Shown: positions 9,303 through 18,146, counted from the first letter of the stretch. The stretch: DNA of 64,000 nucleotides from Acidovorax sp. SUPP3334 (GCF_030159055.1 NZ_BQXQ01000015.1:1-64000); one strand, 5' to 3'. Made by a program: numbers and translations. The notes: generated by a model not told the origin, from the letters alone.

Positions 9303-10052
9303 ATGAAGGTTTTGGTCCCTGTCAAACGCGTGGTGGACTACAACGTGAAGGTCCGGGTGAAGTCGGACAACACGGGTGTGGACATCGCGAACGTGAAGAT
9401 GAGCATGAACCCCTTCGATGAGATCGCCGTCGAAGAGGCCGTTCGCCTGAAGGAAAAGGGCGTGGTGACCGAGGTCATCGCCGTCTCCTGCGGCGTGGCG
9501 CAGTGCCAGGAAACGCTGCGCACCGCCATGGCGATCGGCGCCGACCGCGCCATCCTGGTGGAGACCGCCGAAGAGCTGCAGCCCCTGGCCGTGGCCAAGA
9601 TCCTGAAGGCCCTGGTGGACAAGGAGCAGCCCCAGCTCATCATCCTGGGCAAGCAGGCGATCGACGACGACGCCAACCAGACCGGCCAGATGCTCGCGGC
9701 GCTCGCCGACCTGCCCCAGGCCACCTTCGCCTCCAAGGTCGAGGTGAGCGGTGACAAGGTCAACGTCACGCGCGAAGTCGATGGCGGGCTGGAGACCATC
9801 GCCCTCACGCTGCCGGCCGTCATCACGACCGACCTGCGCCTGAACGAGCCGCGCTACGTCACCTTGCCCAACATCATGAAGGCCAAGAAAAAGCAGCTCG
9901 ATACCGTCAAGCCCGAAGACCTCGGGGTCGATGTGAAGCCGCGCCTCAAAACCCTCAAGGTCTCCGAGCCGCCGAAGCGCGGCGCCGGCATCAAGGTGCC
10001 CGACGTCGCCGCCCTGGTGGACAAGCTCAAGAACGAAGCAAAGGTGATCTGA
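9303..10052 (+). CDS. etfB: Electron transfer flavoprotein beta subunit
   Basis: 249 aa, full length for EtfB. It has the N-terminal [19 protein letters not shown], the ETF-beta signature region around [20 protein letters not shown], and the AMP-binding region [12 protein letters not shown]. With EtfA it forms the soluble FAD/AMP heterodimer that takes electrons from acyl-CoA dehydrogenases and passes them to ETF:quinone oxidoreductase. It has a good ribosome binding site, is preceded by two putative operators, and is followed after 2 bp by etfA. Confidence 0.97.
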   Translation: MKVLVPVKRVVDYNVKVRVKSDNTGVDIANVKMSMNPFDEIAVEEAVRLKEKGVVTEVIAVSCGVAQCQETLRTAMAIGADRAILVETAEELQPLAVAKILKALVDKEQPQLIILGKQAIDDDANQTGQMLAALADLPQATFASKVEVSGDKVNVTREVDGGLETIALTLPAVITTDLRLNEPRYVTLPNIMKAKKKQLDTVKPEDLGVDVKPRLKTLKVSEPPKRGAGIKVPDVAALVDKLKNEAKVI

Positions 10053-10054
10053 AC

Positions 10055-10987
10055 ATGACAGCCCTCGTAATTGCCGAACACGACAACGCCAGCATCAAGC
10101 CCTCCACCCTGAACACCGTGACCGCCGCCGTGGCCTGCGGTGGCGAGGTGCACGTGCTGGTGGCGGGCAACGGCGCCGATGCCGCTGCCCAGGCCGCCGC
10201 GCAGATCGCCGGCGTCACCAAGGTCATCCTGGCCGATGGCGCGAGCCTCAAGGACGGCCTGGCCGAGAACGTCGCCGCCCAGGTGCTGGCCCTTGCCGCC
10301 AACTACAGCCACATCCTGTTCCCGGCCACGGCGGGCGGCAAGAACGTCGCGCCCCGCGTGGCCGCCAGGCTCGACGTCGCACAGATCAGCGACATCACCA
10401 AGGTGGACAGCCCCGACACCTTCGAGCGCCCCATCTACGCCGGCAACGCCATCGCCACCGTGCAAAGCAGCGACGCGACCAAGGTCATCACCGTGCGCAC
10501 CACCGGCTTCGATGCAGCCGCTGCCACCGGGGGCTCGGCCGCCATCGAGAAGGCCGATGCCGCGGCCGACAGCGGCAAGAGCAGCTTCGTGGGCCGGGAC
10601 GTCACCAAGAGCGACCGCCCCGAGCTGACCGCCGCCAAGATCATCGTCTCCGGGGGCCGGGCGCTGGGCAGCAGCGAGAAGTTCAACGAAGTGATGACGC
10701 CCCTGGCGGACAAGCTGGGAGCGGCCATCGGTGCGAGCCGCGCGGCGGTGGATGCGGGCTACGCGCCCAACGACCTGCAGGTGGGGCAGACGGGCAAGAT
10801 CGTGGCGCCGCAGCTGTACATCGCGGCGGGCATCTCGGGCGCGATCCAGCATCTGGCGGGCATGAAGGACTCCAAGGTGATCGTGGCGATCAACAAGGAC
10901 CCGGAAGCGCCGATCTTCAGCGTGGCCGACTACGGCCTGGAGGCCGACCTGTTCACGGCCGTGCCGGAACTGGTCAAGGCGCTCTGA
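10055..10987 (+). CDS. etfA: Electron transfer flavoprotein alpha subunit
   Basis: 310 aa. The C-terminal FAD-binding domain shows [31 protein letters not shown] and [18 protein letters not shown], all typical of EtfA. It carries the FAD of the ETF heterodimer. It is translated directly after etfB (2-bp spacing). A strong terminator immediately downstream separates it from the acyl-CoA dehydrogenase gene. Confidence 0.97.
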   Translation: MTALVIAEHDNASIKPSTLNTVTAAVACGGEVHVLVAGNGADAAAQAAAQIAGVTKVILADGASLKDGLAENVAAQVLALAANYSHILFPATAGGKNVAPRVAARLDVAQISDITKVDSPDTFERPIYAGNAIATVQSSDATKVITVRTTGFDAAAATGGSAAIEKADAAADSGKSSFVGRDVTKSDRPELTAAKIIVSGGRALGSSEKFNEVMTPLADKLGAAIGASRAAVDAGYAPNDLQVGQTGKIVAPQLYIAAGISGAIQHLAGMKDSKVIVAINKDPEAPIFSVADYGLEADLFTAVPELVKAL

Positions 10988-11008
10988 CCGCGCAGCCACG
11001 TTCCCAGG

Positions 11009-11035
11009 AAGGCATCGCTTGCGATGCCTTTTTTT
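11009..11035 (+). terminator. Rho-independent terminator after etfA
   Basis: Perfect 10-bp stem AAGGCATCGC / GCGATGCCTT with a TT loop (11010-11030), running into seven consecutive Ts (11029-11035). It ends the etfBA transcript 22 bp after the etfA stop. Confidence 0.92.
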
Positions 11036-11063
11036 CCGACATTTTTCGCCCCCGGAGACCCCC

Positions 11064-12884
11064 ATGAGTTACACCGCCCCCGTCAAGGACATGCTGTTCG
11101 CGATCGAGCACCTGGCCAACATCGAGCAAGTGGCGCAGTTGCCCGGCTTCGAGGACGCAGGCCTGGACACCGCCCAGGCGGTGCTGCAGGAATGTGCCCG
11201 CTTCAACGAGGGCGTGGTGGCGCCATTGAATGGGGTGGGGGACCGCAACCCGTCGTCCTGGAAGGACGGGGTGGTCACGACCACGCCAGGGTTCAAGGAG
11301 GCCTTCCGCCAGTACGCCGAGGGTGGCTGGCAGGGCCTGCAGCACCCGGCCGACTTCGGTGGCCAGGGGCTGCCCAAGACCATCGGCGCGGCCTGCATCG
11401 AGATGTGCAACAGTGCCAACCTGAGCTTCGCGCTGTGCCCGCTGCTGACCGACGGCGCCATCGAGGCGCTGCTCACGGCCGGCAGCGATGACCTCAAGGC
11501 CACCTACCTCGAAAAGCTGGTGACCGGCGAGTGGACCGGCACCATGAACCTGACCGAGCCGCAGGCCGGCTCCGACCTGGCCCTGGTGCGCACGCGCGCC
11601 GAGCCCCAGGGCGACGGCACCTACAAGGTGTTCGGCACCAAGATCTTCATCACCTACGGCGAGCACGACATGGCCGAGAACATCGTGCATCTCGTGCTGG
11701 CGCGCGTGCAGGGCGCGCCCGAGGGCGTGAAGGGCATCAGCCTGTTCGTGGTGCCGAAGTTTCTGGTCAATGCCGATGGCAGCCTGGGCCAGCGCAACGA
11801 TGCGCACTGCGTCTCCATCGAGCACAAGCTGGGCATCAAGGCATCGCCCACCGCCGTGCTGCAGTTCGGCGACGGCATGGCGGCGAGCATCGCGGACGCT
11901 GCCGGACCGGGCGCCGTGGGCTACCTGGTGGGCGAGGAAAACCGCGGCCTCGAATACATGTTCATCATGATGAACGCGGCCCGCTACGCCGTGGGCGTGC
12001 AGGGCATCGCGGTGGCCGAGCGCGCCTACCAGCAGGCCGTGGGCTACGCGAAGGATCGCGTACAGAGCCGGCCCGTGGACGGCAGCGTGAAGGCCAGCGC
12101 CACCATCATTCACCACCCCGACGTGCGCCGCATGCTCATGACCATGCGCGCCTACACCGAAGGCTGCCGCGCCATGGCCACCGTGGCCGCTGCCGCCTAC
12201 GACGCCTCGCACCACCACCCCGACGCCGAGACGCGCCGGCAGAACACGGCGTTCTACGAATTCATGGTGCCGCTGGTCAAGGGCTACAGCACCGAGATGA
12301 GCCTGGAAGTCACCAGCCTGGGCGTGCAGGTGCACGGCGGCATGGGCTTCATCGAGGAAACTGGCGCCGCGCAGCACTACCGCGACGCGAAGATCCTCAC
12401 CATCTACGAAGGCACCACCGCCATCCAGGCCAACGACTTGGTGGGCCGCAAGACGGCGCGAGACGGCGGCCAGACGGCCAAGACCATCGCCGCGCAGATC
12501 GAGGCGACCGAGGGCGAACTCGACGCCAGCGGCACGCCTGCCGCCCGCGCCGTGGCGCGGCGCCTGTCCGCCGCGCGCACCGCGTTTCTGGAGGTGGTGG
12601 ATTTCATCGCCGCCAGCGCCAAGGCGCAGCCCAACGCCGCCTATGCCGGCAGCGTGCCATACCTGATGCTGGCCGGCAATCTGGTGGCCGGCTGGCAGAT
12701 GGGCCGGGCCCTGCTGGCGGCCGAACGGCTGTTGCCACAGGGACAGGACGCAGCCTTCCTTCGCGCCAAGATCGCCACCGCGCAGTTCTACGCCGACCAC
12801 ATCCTGGTCAAGGCGGGCGGCCTGCGCGATGCCATCGTGGACGGCGCCGACAGCGTCACCGCGCTGGCGCTCGACGCGTTCTGA
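11064..12884 (+). CDS. Acyl-CoA dehydrogenase (long, C-terminally extended type)
   Basis: 606 aa. The flavin site is MNLTEPQAGSDLALVRTRA, the family signature GVQVHGGMGFIEETGAAQ, and the catalytic glutamate region IYEGTTAIQANDLVGRK. A C-terminal extension of about 130 residues is typical of the roughly 600-aa acyl-CoA dehydrogenases that include DmdC-like 3-methylmercaptopropionyl-CoA dehydrogenases. It oxidises acyl-CoA thioesters and would donate electrons to the ETF encoded just upstream. The start at 11064 follows CCCGGAGACCCCC and removes an upstream extension that would lie inside the etfA terminator. Substrate chain length is unknown. Confidence 0.9.
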   Translation: MSYTAPVKDMLFAIEHLANIEQVAQLPGFEDAGLDTAQAVLQECARFNEGVVAPLNGVGDRNPSSWKDGVVTTTPGFKEAFRQYAEGGWQGLQHPADFGGQGLPKTIGAACIEMCNSANLSFALCPLLTDGAIEALLTAGSDDLKATYLEKLVTGEWTGTMNLTEPQAGSDLALVRTRAEPQGDGTYKVFGTKIFITYGEHDMAENIVHLVLARVQGAPEGVKGISLFVVPKFLVNADGSLGQRNDAHCVSIEHKLGIKASPTAVLQFGDGMAASIADAAGPGAVGYLVGEENRGLEYMFIMMNAARYAVGVQGIAVAERAYQQAVGYAKDRVQSRPVDGSVKASATIIHHPDVRRMLMTMRAYTEGCRAMATVAAAAYDASHHHPDAETRRQNTAFYEFMVPLVKGYSTEMSLEVTSLGVQVHGGMGFIEETGAAQHYRDAKILTIYEGTTAIQANDLVGRKTARDGGQTAKTIAAQIEATEGELDASGTPAARAVARRLSAARTAFLEVVDFIAASAKAQPNAAYAGSVPYLMLAGNLVAGWQMGRALLAAERLLPQGQDAAFLRAKIATAQFYADHILVKAGGLRDAIVDGADSVTALALDAF

Positions 12885-12905
12885 CGCTTTTTGAGTCTGC
12901 CTTCG

Positions 12906-12966
12906 TTGCTATTGAATGTATAGCTAGATGCCCTAGGTGTATATGCGCTGGGGCTGTTTTTGGTCA
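12906..12966 (+). repeat. Two-hairpin dispersed intergenic repeat, copy B
   Basis: TTGCTATTGAATGTATAGCT forms the first palindrome. CCCTAGGTGTATATGCGCTG with a following T run forms the second hairpin plus T tract. It lies between two plus-strand genes in the sense orientation, so it may terminate the acyl-CoA dehydrogenase transcript. Confidence 0.8.
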
Positions 12967-12992
12967 TTAATCACAATCCCCGGAGACCGTCC

Positions 12993-13949
12993 ATGTCCCA
13001 GTTGCCACCGGCGCTTCAGAAACTCTCGCTGCCCGTCATCGGTTCGCCGCTGTTCATCATCAGCAATCCCCAACTGGTGATCGCGCAGTGCAAGGCGGGC
13101 ATCGTGGGCTCGATGCCCTCGCTCAACGCCCGCCCGGCCGAGCAGCTGGACGACTGGCTGGCCGAAATCACCGAATCGCTCGCGGCGCATGACAAGGCGC
13201 ACCCCGACCGGCCTTCGGCCCCGTTCGCCATCAACCAGATCGTGCACAAGAGCAACGACCGCCTGGAGCACGACATGCAGGTCTGCGCCAAGTACAAGGT
13301 GCCGATCGTCATCACCAGCCTGGGCGCGCGCGAGGACGTGAACCAGGCCGTGCACGGCTGGGGCGGCGTGGTGCTGCACGACATCATCAACAACAAGTTC
13401 GCGCACAAGGCGATCGAGAAGGGCGCCGACGGCCTGATCGCCGTGGCCGCGGGCGCGGGCGGGCATGCGGGGGTCAAGAGCCCCTTCGCGCTGATCCAGG
13501 AAATCCGCCAGTGGTTCGATGGCCCCGTGGCGCTCTCGGGCGCCATCGCCTCGGGCGGCGCCGTGCTGGCCGCTCAGGCCATGGGGGCCGACTTCGCCTA
13601 CATCGGCTCGGCCTTCATCGCCACGCACGAGGCCCGCGCGCAGGAGGCCTACAAGCAGGCCATCGTGGACGGCAACTCCGACGACATCGTGTACAGCAAC
13701 CTGTTCACGGGCGTACACGGCAACTACCTGGCGCCGTCCGTCCGCGCGGCCGGGCTCGACCCCGACAACCTGCCCGAATCCGACCCGAGCAAGATGAACT
13801 TCGGCGGCGATGCCAAGAAGGCGTGGAAGGACATCTGGGGCTGCGGCCAGGGCATCGGCGCGATCACCGAGGTGACCAGCGCCGCCGACCTGGTCGCGCG
13901 CCTGCGCCGCGAATACCAGGCCGCCCGGGGCCGGCTGGCCGTGATCTGA
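12993..13949 (+). CDS. Nitronate monooxygenase / 2-nitropropane dioxygenase family
   Basis: 318 aa. FMN-dependent TIM-barrel protein with PVIGSPLFIISNPQLV, the GAGGHAGVKSPFAL phosphate-binding segment, SGAIASGGAVLAAQAMGADF and IGSAFIATHEARA. These match the nitronate monooxygenase family, which oxidises alkyl nitronates; many members have other flavin oxidoreductase roles. The start at 12993 follows GGAGACCGTCC. It stands directly after an acyl-CoA dehydrogenase, a common pairing in this bacterial group. Confidence 0.9.
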   Translation: MSQLPPALQKLSLPVIGSPLFIISNPQLVIAQCKAGIVGSMPSLNARPAEQLDDWLAEITESLAAHDKAHPDRPSAPFAINQIVHKSNDRLEHDMQVCAKYKVPIVITSLGAREDVNQAVHGWGGVVLHDIINNKFAHKAIEKGADGLIAVAAGAGGHAGVKSPFALIQEIRQWFDGPVALSGAIASGGAVLAAQAMGADFAYIGSAFIATHEARAQEAYKQAIVDGNSDDIVYSNLFTGVHGNYLAPSVRAAGLDPDNLPESDPSKMNFGGDAKKAWKDIWGCGQGIGAITEVTSAADLVARLRREYQAARGRLAVI

Positions 13950-14025
13950 TCCGCACCACCGCCTGGCGCCGTCGCGCGCCGGACGGGTGCGAAATTCCCC
14001 AGCCGCTGCGCGCGGGCGGGGAAGC

Positions 14026-14097
14026 TATACTTTTCGACCCCCGCGCTCCCTGCGCTGCCTGCACCGCTGCAAGGCAGTGAAAGGAGCGCTTTTTTTG
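14026..14097 (+). terminator. Nested hairpin with T8 tract, preceded by a -10-like box
   Basis: Outer stem GCGCTCC (14043-14049) / GGAGCGC (14083-14089), inner stem CTGCCT / AGGCAG, then eight Ts (14090-14097). TATACT at 14026-14031 could be a -10 box that would yield a transcript of about 60 nt. It could be the terminator of the nitronate monooxygenase gene, a leader attenuator for the following acyltransferase, or a small RNA. Confidence 0.65.
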
Positions 14098-14162
14098 CGG
14101 GCCCGCACGCGCTCTGTTTTTGTGCGGCCCCGTTCGTTGTCTCGTTTCCTGCCGGCTCACGC

Positions 14163-15320
14163 ATGTCCTCCTCCTCCCGCAGTTCCTTGATCGACACGGT
14201 CAAGGGCCTGGCCTGCGCCACCATCGTCGCGCACCACCTGGCCTTCTACGGCCCCATGTCCGATGCCGCCCTGCCGCTGATGCCGGACCTGATGGCCTGG
14301 CTCTCCCAGCACGGCCGCATGGCCGTTCAGGTGTTCCTGGTGCTGGGAGGGTATCTTGCGGCCGCCAGCCTGGCGCCGACCGGCGTGGCGCGCTTCGGCA
14401 GTGCGTCCGAGCAGATCGGGCGGCGGTTCGTGCGGCTGGCCGTGCCCTACGCCGTGGCATTGGTGCTGGCCGTATTGGCGTCTGCGGCCGTGCGGCCGTT
14501 TCTGGACCACCCCTCGGTGCCGGGCGAGCCCAGCCCGGCGCAGCTGGTGGCCAACGCCCTCATGATTCAGGACATCGTGGGCGAAGAAGCGCTCTCGGCC
14601 GGCGTCTGGTACGTGGGCATCGACTTCCAACTCTTCGCGCTGGCGGCGCTGCTGTTCTCGGCGGTGCGCCGATGGCCGGGCGCAAGCGTGTCGCAGGCCG
14701 AGCGGCTGGGCAAGGGGCTGGTGCTGGGCGGCACCGCCGTGTCATTGCTCTGGCTCAATCGCCAGCCCGACCTGGACATGTGGGCCTGCTATTTCTTCGG
14801 CGCTTACGGGCTGGGCATGCTCGCGTGCTGGACCGTGCTGTCCCCGAACGCCCGGGCGGGCCTGGTGGCCATCGCGGCGCTGGGCGCGGCCGCCCTGTGG
14901 GTGGAGTTTCGCGAACGCATCGCCGTGGCGTGGGTGTGCGCGCTGCTGCTCGTGCTGTGGCTGCGCTGGGGCCAGCCGTGGCTGGCTGCGCGCTGGCAGG
15001 CTGCGGGGGGCGATGGCCCGAAAAGCGACGCCGGACTGCACCCGCTGCAGCGCTTGGGGCGCATGTCGTACTCGGTATTTCTCGTGCATTTCCCGGTGTG
15101 CCTGCTGGTGAACGCAGCTTTTCAACACGCCTGGCCGGACTCCGCCGCGATGAACCTGCTGGGCATGGCGACGGCCTTCGGACTGTCGCTGGCGGCGGGG
15201 CGCCTGATGTACCTGCGGGTGGAGCGGCACGTGCCGTCGTGGACGGTCGCGTTGCGCTGGCAGGCCGGGCTGGTGGGAACGGGATTGGTCGTGGCCTTCG
15301 CGGCCGGACGCTTCGGCTGA
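14163..15320 (+). CDS. Acyltransferase 3 family membrane protein
   Basis: 385 aa. Roughly ten hydrophobic segments along the whole protein. The N-terminal IDTVKGLACATIVAHHLAFY contains the paired histidines of the acyltransferase_3 family in the position of the usual RAIA-H motif. QHGRMAVQVFLVLGGYLAAA and LGRMSYSVFLVHFPVCLLV are also characteristic. Such enzymes O-acylate surface glycans or lipids at the inner membrane; the substrate is unknown. It appears monocistronic, behind a hairpin/T-tract region. Confidence 0.85.
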   Translation: MSSSSRSSLIDTVKGLACATIVAHHLAFYGPMSDAALPLMPDLMAWLSQHGRMAVQVFLVLGGYLAAASLAPTGVARFGSASEQIGRRFVRLAVPYAVALVLAVLASAAVRPFLDHPSVPGEPSPAQLVANALMIQDIVGEEALSAGVWYVGIDFQLFALAALLFSAVRRWPGASVSQAERLGKGLVLGGTAVSLLWLNRQPDLDMWACYFFGAYGLGMLACWTVLSPNARAGLVAIAALGAAALWVEFRERIAVAWVCALLLVLWLRWGQPWLAARWQAAGGDGPKSDAGLHPLQRLGRMSYSVFLVHFPVCLLVNAAFQHAWPDSAAMNLLGMATAFGLSLAAGRLMYLRVERHVPSWTVALRWQAGLVGTGLVVAFAAGRFG

Positions 15321-15344
15321 CCGGGCAGGAGGCTGCCCCGTCAG
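15317..15344. other. Stem-loop between convergent genes
   Basis: CTGACCGGGCAG / CTGCCCCGTCAG (11 of 12 pair) around a 4-base loop. It overlaps the acyltransferase stop codon and lies between two converging genes. There is no T run on either strand, so it may stabilise mRNA ends rather than terminate. Confidence 0.5.
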
Positions 15345-15366
15345 AACCGGGGTGGGGGCAGGCGGC

Positions 15367-15771
15367 TCAGGCCGCGTCTTTCACCACTTCGCGCCCGCGG
15401 CGGCGCCAGTCGATGAACCAGGCCATGAACGGCAGGATGAGCATGGAGCCGGGCACCACCCACACCAGCAGGTAAGGGCTGACCGATGACGCCGAGCGCA
15501 TGACGCTGCGCAGCCGGTCGCGCTCTTCGGCGGTCCAGAGGCCCTGGCGGCGCTGCTGCACCAGCCAGGTGACCGAGCCTTTCATCGTGGCCAATTCCTT
15601 GAGGAACCGGTTCTTCTCGCGGTTGCTGCCCGCCAGGAAGGCGCAAAACCACTCCGGCGCACATTCGACCCGTTGCTGCAGGGCTGCGGCGGACGCGGGA
15701 TCGGAGGCCTGCGTCAAGGCGTTGTCGGTCGGAAGCGGGGGCTCCGGATTGGCGGGAGAAGCGGTGGTCAT
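15367..15771 (-). CDS. Hypothetical single-pass membrane protein
   Basis: 134 aa. The soluble part contains CAPEWFCAFLAGSNREKNRF and LWTAEERDRLRSVMRSASSV. One membrane segment (SPYLLVWVVPGSMLILPFMA) sits near the C-terminus and a basic cytoplasmic end (WRRRGREVV) follows. I do not recognise a characterised family. The start at 15771 (MTTASPANPEP) is chosen because upstream sequence loses coding character and a LexA-like box lies there. Its 3' end converges on the acyltransferase gene. Confidence 0.7.
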   Translation of the reverse strand: MTTASPANPEPPLPTDNALTQASDPASAAALQQRVECAPEWFCAFLAGSNREKNRFLKELATMKGSVTWLVQQRRQGLWTAEERDRLRSVMRSASSVSPYLLVWVVPGSMLILPFMAWFIDWRRRGREVVKDAA

Positions 15772-15877
15772 GGGCGGGGGAGCGTTCACTGCGCAGTGCT
15801 GGGCGGGCTGCCTGCAGGCGTGCCTCAGCACTGTGCCACAGAGCAAAATCCATGGTGCGGCAGAGTGTACTGAGTGT

Positions 15878-15893
15878 CTGTATTTGCATACAG
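15878..15893. promoter_or_regulatory. LexA-type SOS box (first)
   Basis: CTGTATTTGCATACAG fits CTG-N10-CAG with an AT-rich centre. It lies 107 bp before the start of the small membrane protein on the minus strand and 210 bp before the cold-shock gene on the plus strand. The rest of the 331-bp intergenic region (15772-16102) shows no gene. Confidence 0.55.
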
Positions 15894-16102
15894 CATGGGG
15901 CGCTTGGCGAAGGAAAAGCCTTCGTCCGGCTGCGGGGTGTACCATGGGCCCGGTAGGCATGTACAAGACCGTCACCCTAGGTCTCCCCAGTTTTCCCCGG
16001 CGCCCGGCCGGCGGACGTTGTCGAATTCCCCATCGATGATTTTCTTGGCGTCTCTGCGCCGCGCGCGTTCTTTGCGCTGCGGCAACTTGGAAAGGATTCG
16101 AT

Positions 16103-16321
16103 ATGACAACTCCCACACAAACCGGCACCGTGAAATGGTTCAACGATGGCAAGGGCTTCGGCTTCATCGCTCCTGACGATGGCAGCAAGGACCTCTTTGC
16201 CCATTTCCGTGAAATCCAGGGCGGCGGCTTCAAGACCCTGAAGGAAAACCAGCGCGTTCAGTACGAAGTCACGCAGGGCGACAAGGGCCCGCAGGCTTCC
16301 AACATCCGCACGGCGGACTGA
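16103..16321 (+). CDS. Cold-shock domain protein (CspA family)
   Basis: 72 aa. Single OB-fold cold-shock domain: [20 protein letters not shown] carries RNP1, and [10 protein letters not shown] stands at RNP2. The usual VFVHxSAI is changed to LFAHFREIQ, a common variant in Burkholderiales. It binds single-stranded nucleic acid as an RNA chaperone. It has a good ribosome binding site (GGAAAGGA) and is followed by a clear terminator. Confidence 0.95.
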   Translation: MTTPTQTGTVKWFNDGKGFGFIAPDDGSKDLFAHFREIQGGGFKTLKENQRVQYEVTQGDKGPQASNIRTAD

Positions 16322-16379
16322 TCGGCACACAGCCGGCCCTGGCGTGGCCTTCGGTCCGCCCGGGCATCGGTTGAAATTC

Positions 16380-16405
16380 AAACGCGGCTGGTCCGCGTTT
16401 TTTTA
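16380..16405 (+). terminator. Rho-independent terminator after the cold-shock gene
   Basis: 8-bp stem AAACGCGG / CCGCGTTT with a 5-nt loop, followed by a T tract (TTTTTTTATT). It ends 16 bp before the next start codon. Confidence 0.9.
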
Positions 16406-16421
16406 TTGGTAAGGGCCTCCC

Positions 16422-17453
16422 ATGAAGAATCTGCAAGAAGTGACCGAGCGCATCTGCGAACTCAAGGGCGGCATGATCGCCGTCGATGCGCTGATGCCCG
16501 CCGTGCTGCACGCGCTGCCGCCGGCCAGTCTGGCCGTGGTGGCGCAATCGTTCACGGCCCATGCCGAGGCGGCCCGCACGGTGATGCTGAACGCGCCCAT
16601 CTCGGACCACGTGCTGGCGACGTTCGAGCGCGACGTGGCGCGCACGCAGGCGGTGCTCGGCGGGCTGGCCTCCGGCCGCGCCGGCAAGGGGTATGCGACC
16701 GAGCCGGTGCTGCTCACCACGACGCGCATCAGCACGTTCGAAGGGCCGCGTTCGCTGACCGGCGCCAGCGGGTTTTTCTTTCGGCGCGACGAACGGTTGT
16801 TTCTGGTGACGAGCCGCCACGTGCTGGCGGATGCGCCCAGCGCCCACTTTCCGGACCGCATCGAGATCGATCTGCACCTTCACCCGCAGGATCTCTCGCA
16901 GTGCGCCGTTTTCTCCTTGCCGCTGTACCGCGATGGGCTGAGCCTGTGGCGCCAGGCCCGCGACGGGGGGGGCGATGTGGACGTGGCTGCCATCGAAATC
17001 GACACGGCCCGCTTGCCCGAGGGCTGCATTCTGGAAGCGTTCGACGCGACCCACCTGGAGACGGCGGGCGACCCGCCGCGCATCGCCGATGCGCTGGCGG
17101 TGGTGGGTTTCCCGCTCGGGTTTCACGACACGGTGCACCACCTTCCCGTGGTGCGCGCCGCCTCGGTGGCCTCGGCCTACAGCGTGCGCTTTCAGCAGCA
17201 GGGCTACTTTTTGACCGACGCGCGCACCCACCGGGGCAGCAGCGGTGCGCCGGTGCTGCGACGGCGTGCGGGCACCAGCGCGGCGGCGCTGCCCTGGCAA
17301 CTGCTCGGCGTGCACTCCACCCGCATGGACATGAGCACCCGCGACCTGGTGCAGGACGAGTCCCTGGGCCTGAACTGCGCCTGGTACGCCGATGTGCTGA
17401 TGACCCTCACCGGACCTGCGCCGGCGGATGGCCAGCCCGCCGCACCTGCGTGA
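16422..17453 (+). CDS. Trypsin-like serine peptidase domain protein, apparently cytoplasmic
   Basis: 343 aa. Residues 1-90 are a helical N-terminal region without a signal peptide. The rest is a chymotrypsin-fold domain with the triad His133 (LVTSRHVLAD), Asp187 (GDVDVAAIEID) and Ser274 (HRGSSGAPVL). DegP-type PDZ domains are absent. This looks like the trypsin-2-type domains found in stand-alone or effector-type proteases. The substrate is unknown. The ATG at 16422 lies just after the cold-shock terminator, so the gene may depend on a promoter inside that region or on read-through. Confidence 0.8.
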   Translation: MKNLQEVTERICELKGGMIAVDALMPAVLHALPPASLAVVAQSFTAHAEAARTVMLNAPISDHVLATFERDVARTQAVLGGLASGRAGKGYATEPVLLTTTRISTFEGPRSLTGASGFFFRRDERLFLVTSRHVLADAPSAHFPDRIEIDLHLHPQDLSQCAVFSLPLYRDGLSLWRQARDGGGDVDVAAIEIDTARLPEGCILEAFDATHLETAGDPPRIADALAVVGFPLGFHDTVHHLPVVRAASVASAYSVRFQQQGYFLTDARTHRGSSGAPVLRRRAGTSAAALPWQLLGVHSTRMDMSTRDLVQDESLGLNCAWYADVLMTLTGPAPADGQPAAPA

Positions 17454-17490
17454 CGGGCCGTTTTGCCAGGCCGCAACACTGCTGCTGGCG

Positions 17491-17650
17491 TTTGCTATTG
17501 AATTACTCATAAGACGGTAACTTGCCGAGCACGCCAAGACAAGAAAGCCAGCATTCATGCGGTTTTCGAGGCGATCAATGTTCCCCAAGTTACTGACTTC
17601 TCAGTAATAGCTATACGCCGTTGATTTCATTGCGCTGGGGGCCAAAAACG
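17491..17650 (+). repeat. Two-hairpin dispersed repeat, copy C, split by an insertion
   Basis: The left part (17491-17503, TTTGCTATTGAAT) and right part (from 17607, ATAGCTATACGCC through TTGCGCTGGGGGCC) together make one repeat copy. Removing the 99-bp insertion and one TA gives an uninterrupted head of the same length as copy B. The second hairpin is more degenerate than in the other copies. The remaining part of the 363-bp gap (17651-17816) shows no clear gene. Confidence 0.75.
17504..17606. mobile_element. MITE-like 99-bp element with TA target duplication
   Basis: The 99-bp core (17506-17604) has 19-bp imperfect terminal inverted repeats: CTCATAAGACGGTAACTTG on the left and CTGAGAAGTCAGTAACTTG as the complement of the right end (15 of 19 match). 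It is flanked by TA on both sides and has no coding capacity. TA duplication and size fit a MITE mobilised by an IS630/mariner-type transposase. No transposase gene is in the window. Confidence 0.7.
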
Positions 17651-17816
17651 CCCTGAGCGATTTGCCGACGCTGCCGCAGGCGCCCGTCGCCGCCCTGCTT
17701 GTGCTGCGCGCCGTTGTCGCCTACCGTGTGCTCTGCCGACGGGCCGCAGCGTTGGTGCCACGGATTCGATCCCCGAGTTCTGGGCGATGCGCGCCGGCCC
17801 GGCGAAGAAAGTGCTT

Positions 17817-18077
17817 ATGAACGTCGCGTTCCTGGGCAGGGTGGCGGAACAGCCCCTGCCATACCTGACCTCCGACCCTGAAGAGATCCAGCATTTCGAG
17901 CTGCTGCGCTCCGCCGGACTGCTGACCGGCACCACCTCGGTCAACGAGGAAGGCGTCACCGTCTCCGCGCAGATCACCGGTTTCACCCCCGAAGGCCGGT
18001 CGCTGATGGCCATGGACGTCCAATTGCAGCGCATGCACCTGCGCGGCTTGCTGCGCCGTCTGTCCCTGACGGCCTGA
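17817..18077 (+). CDS. Hypothetical small protein
   Basis: 86 aa from the ATG at 17817, which is preceded by GAAGAAAG. Composition is that of a real protein (FLGRVAEQPLPYLTSDPEEI, TGTTSVNEEGVTVSAQITGF, a basic C-terminus with LQRMHLRGLLRRLSL). No signal peptide or membrane segment. I do not recognise a family. It lies 70 bp before a LexA-type box and the radical SAM gene on the same strand. An in-frame start at 17787 would add ten residues. Confidence 0.6.
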   Translation: MNVAFLGRVAEQPLPYLTSDPEEIQHFELLRSAGLLTGTTSVNEEGVTVSAQITGFTPEGRSLMAMDVQLQRMHLRGLLRRLSLTA

Positions 18078-18146
18078 GCACCGCGGCCAGGGCCGCACAG
18101 CGTGCCGGCGCCCAGGGTAGCCGGCGCCGGCAAACGGCGCTAATAT

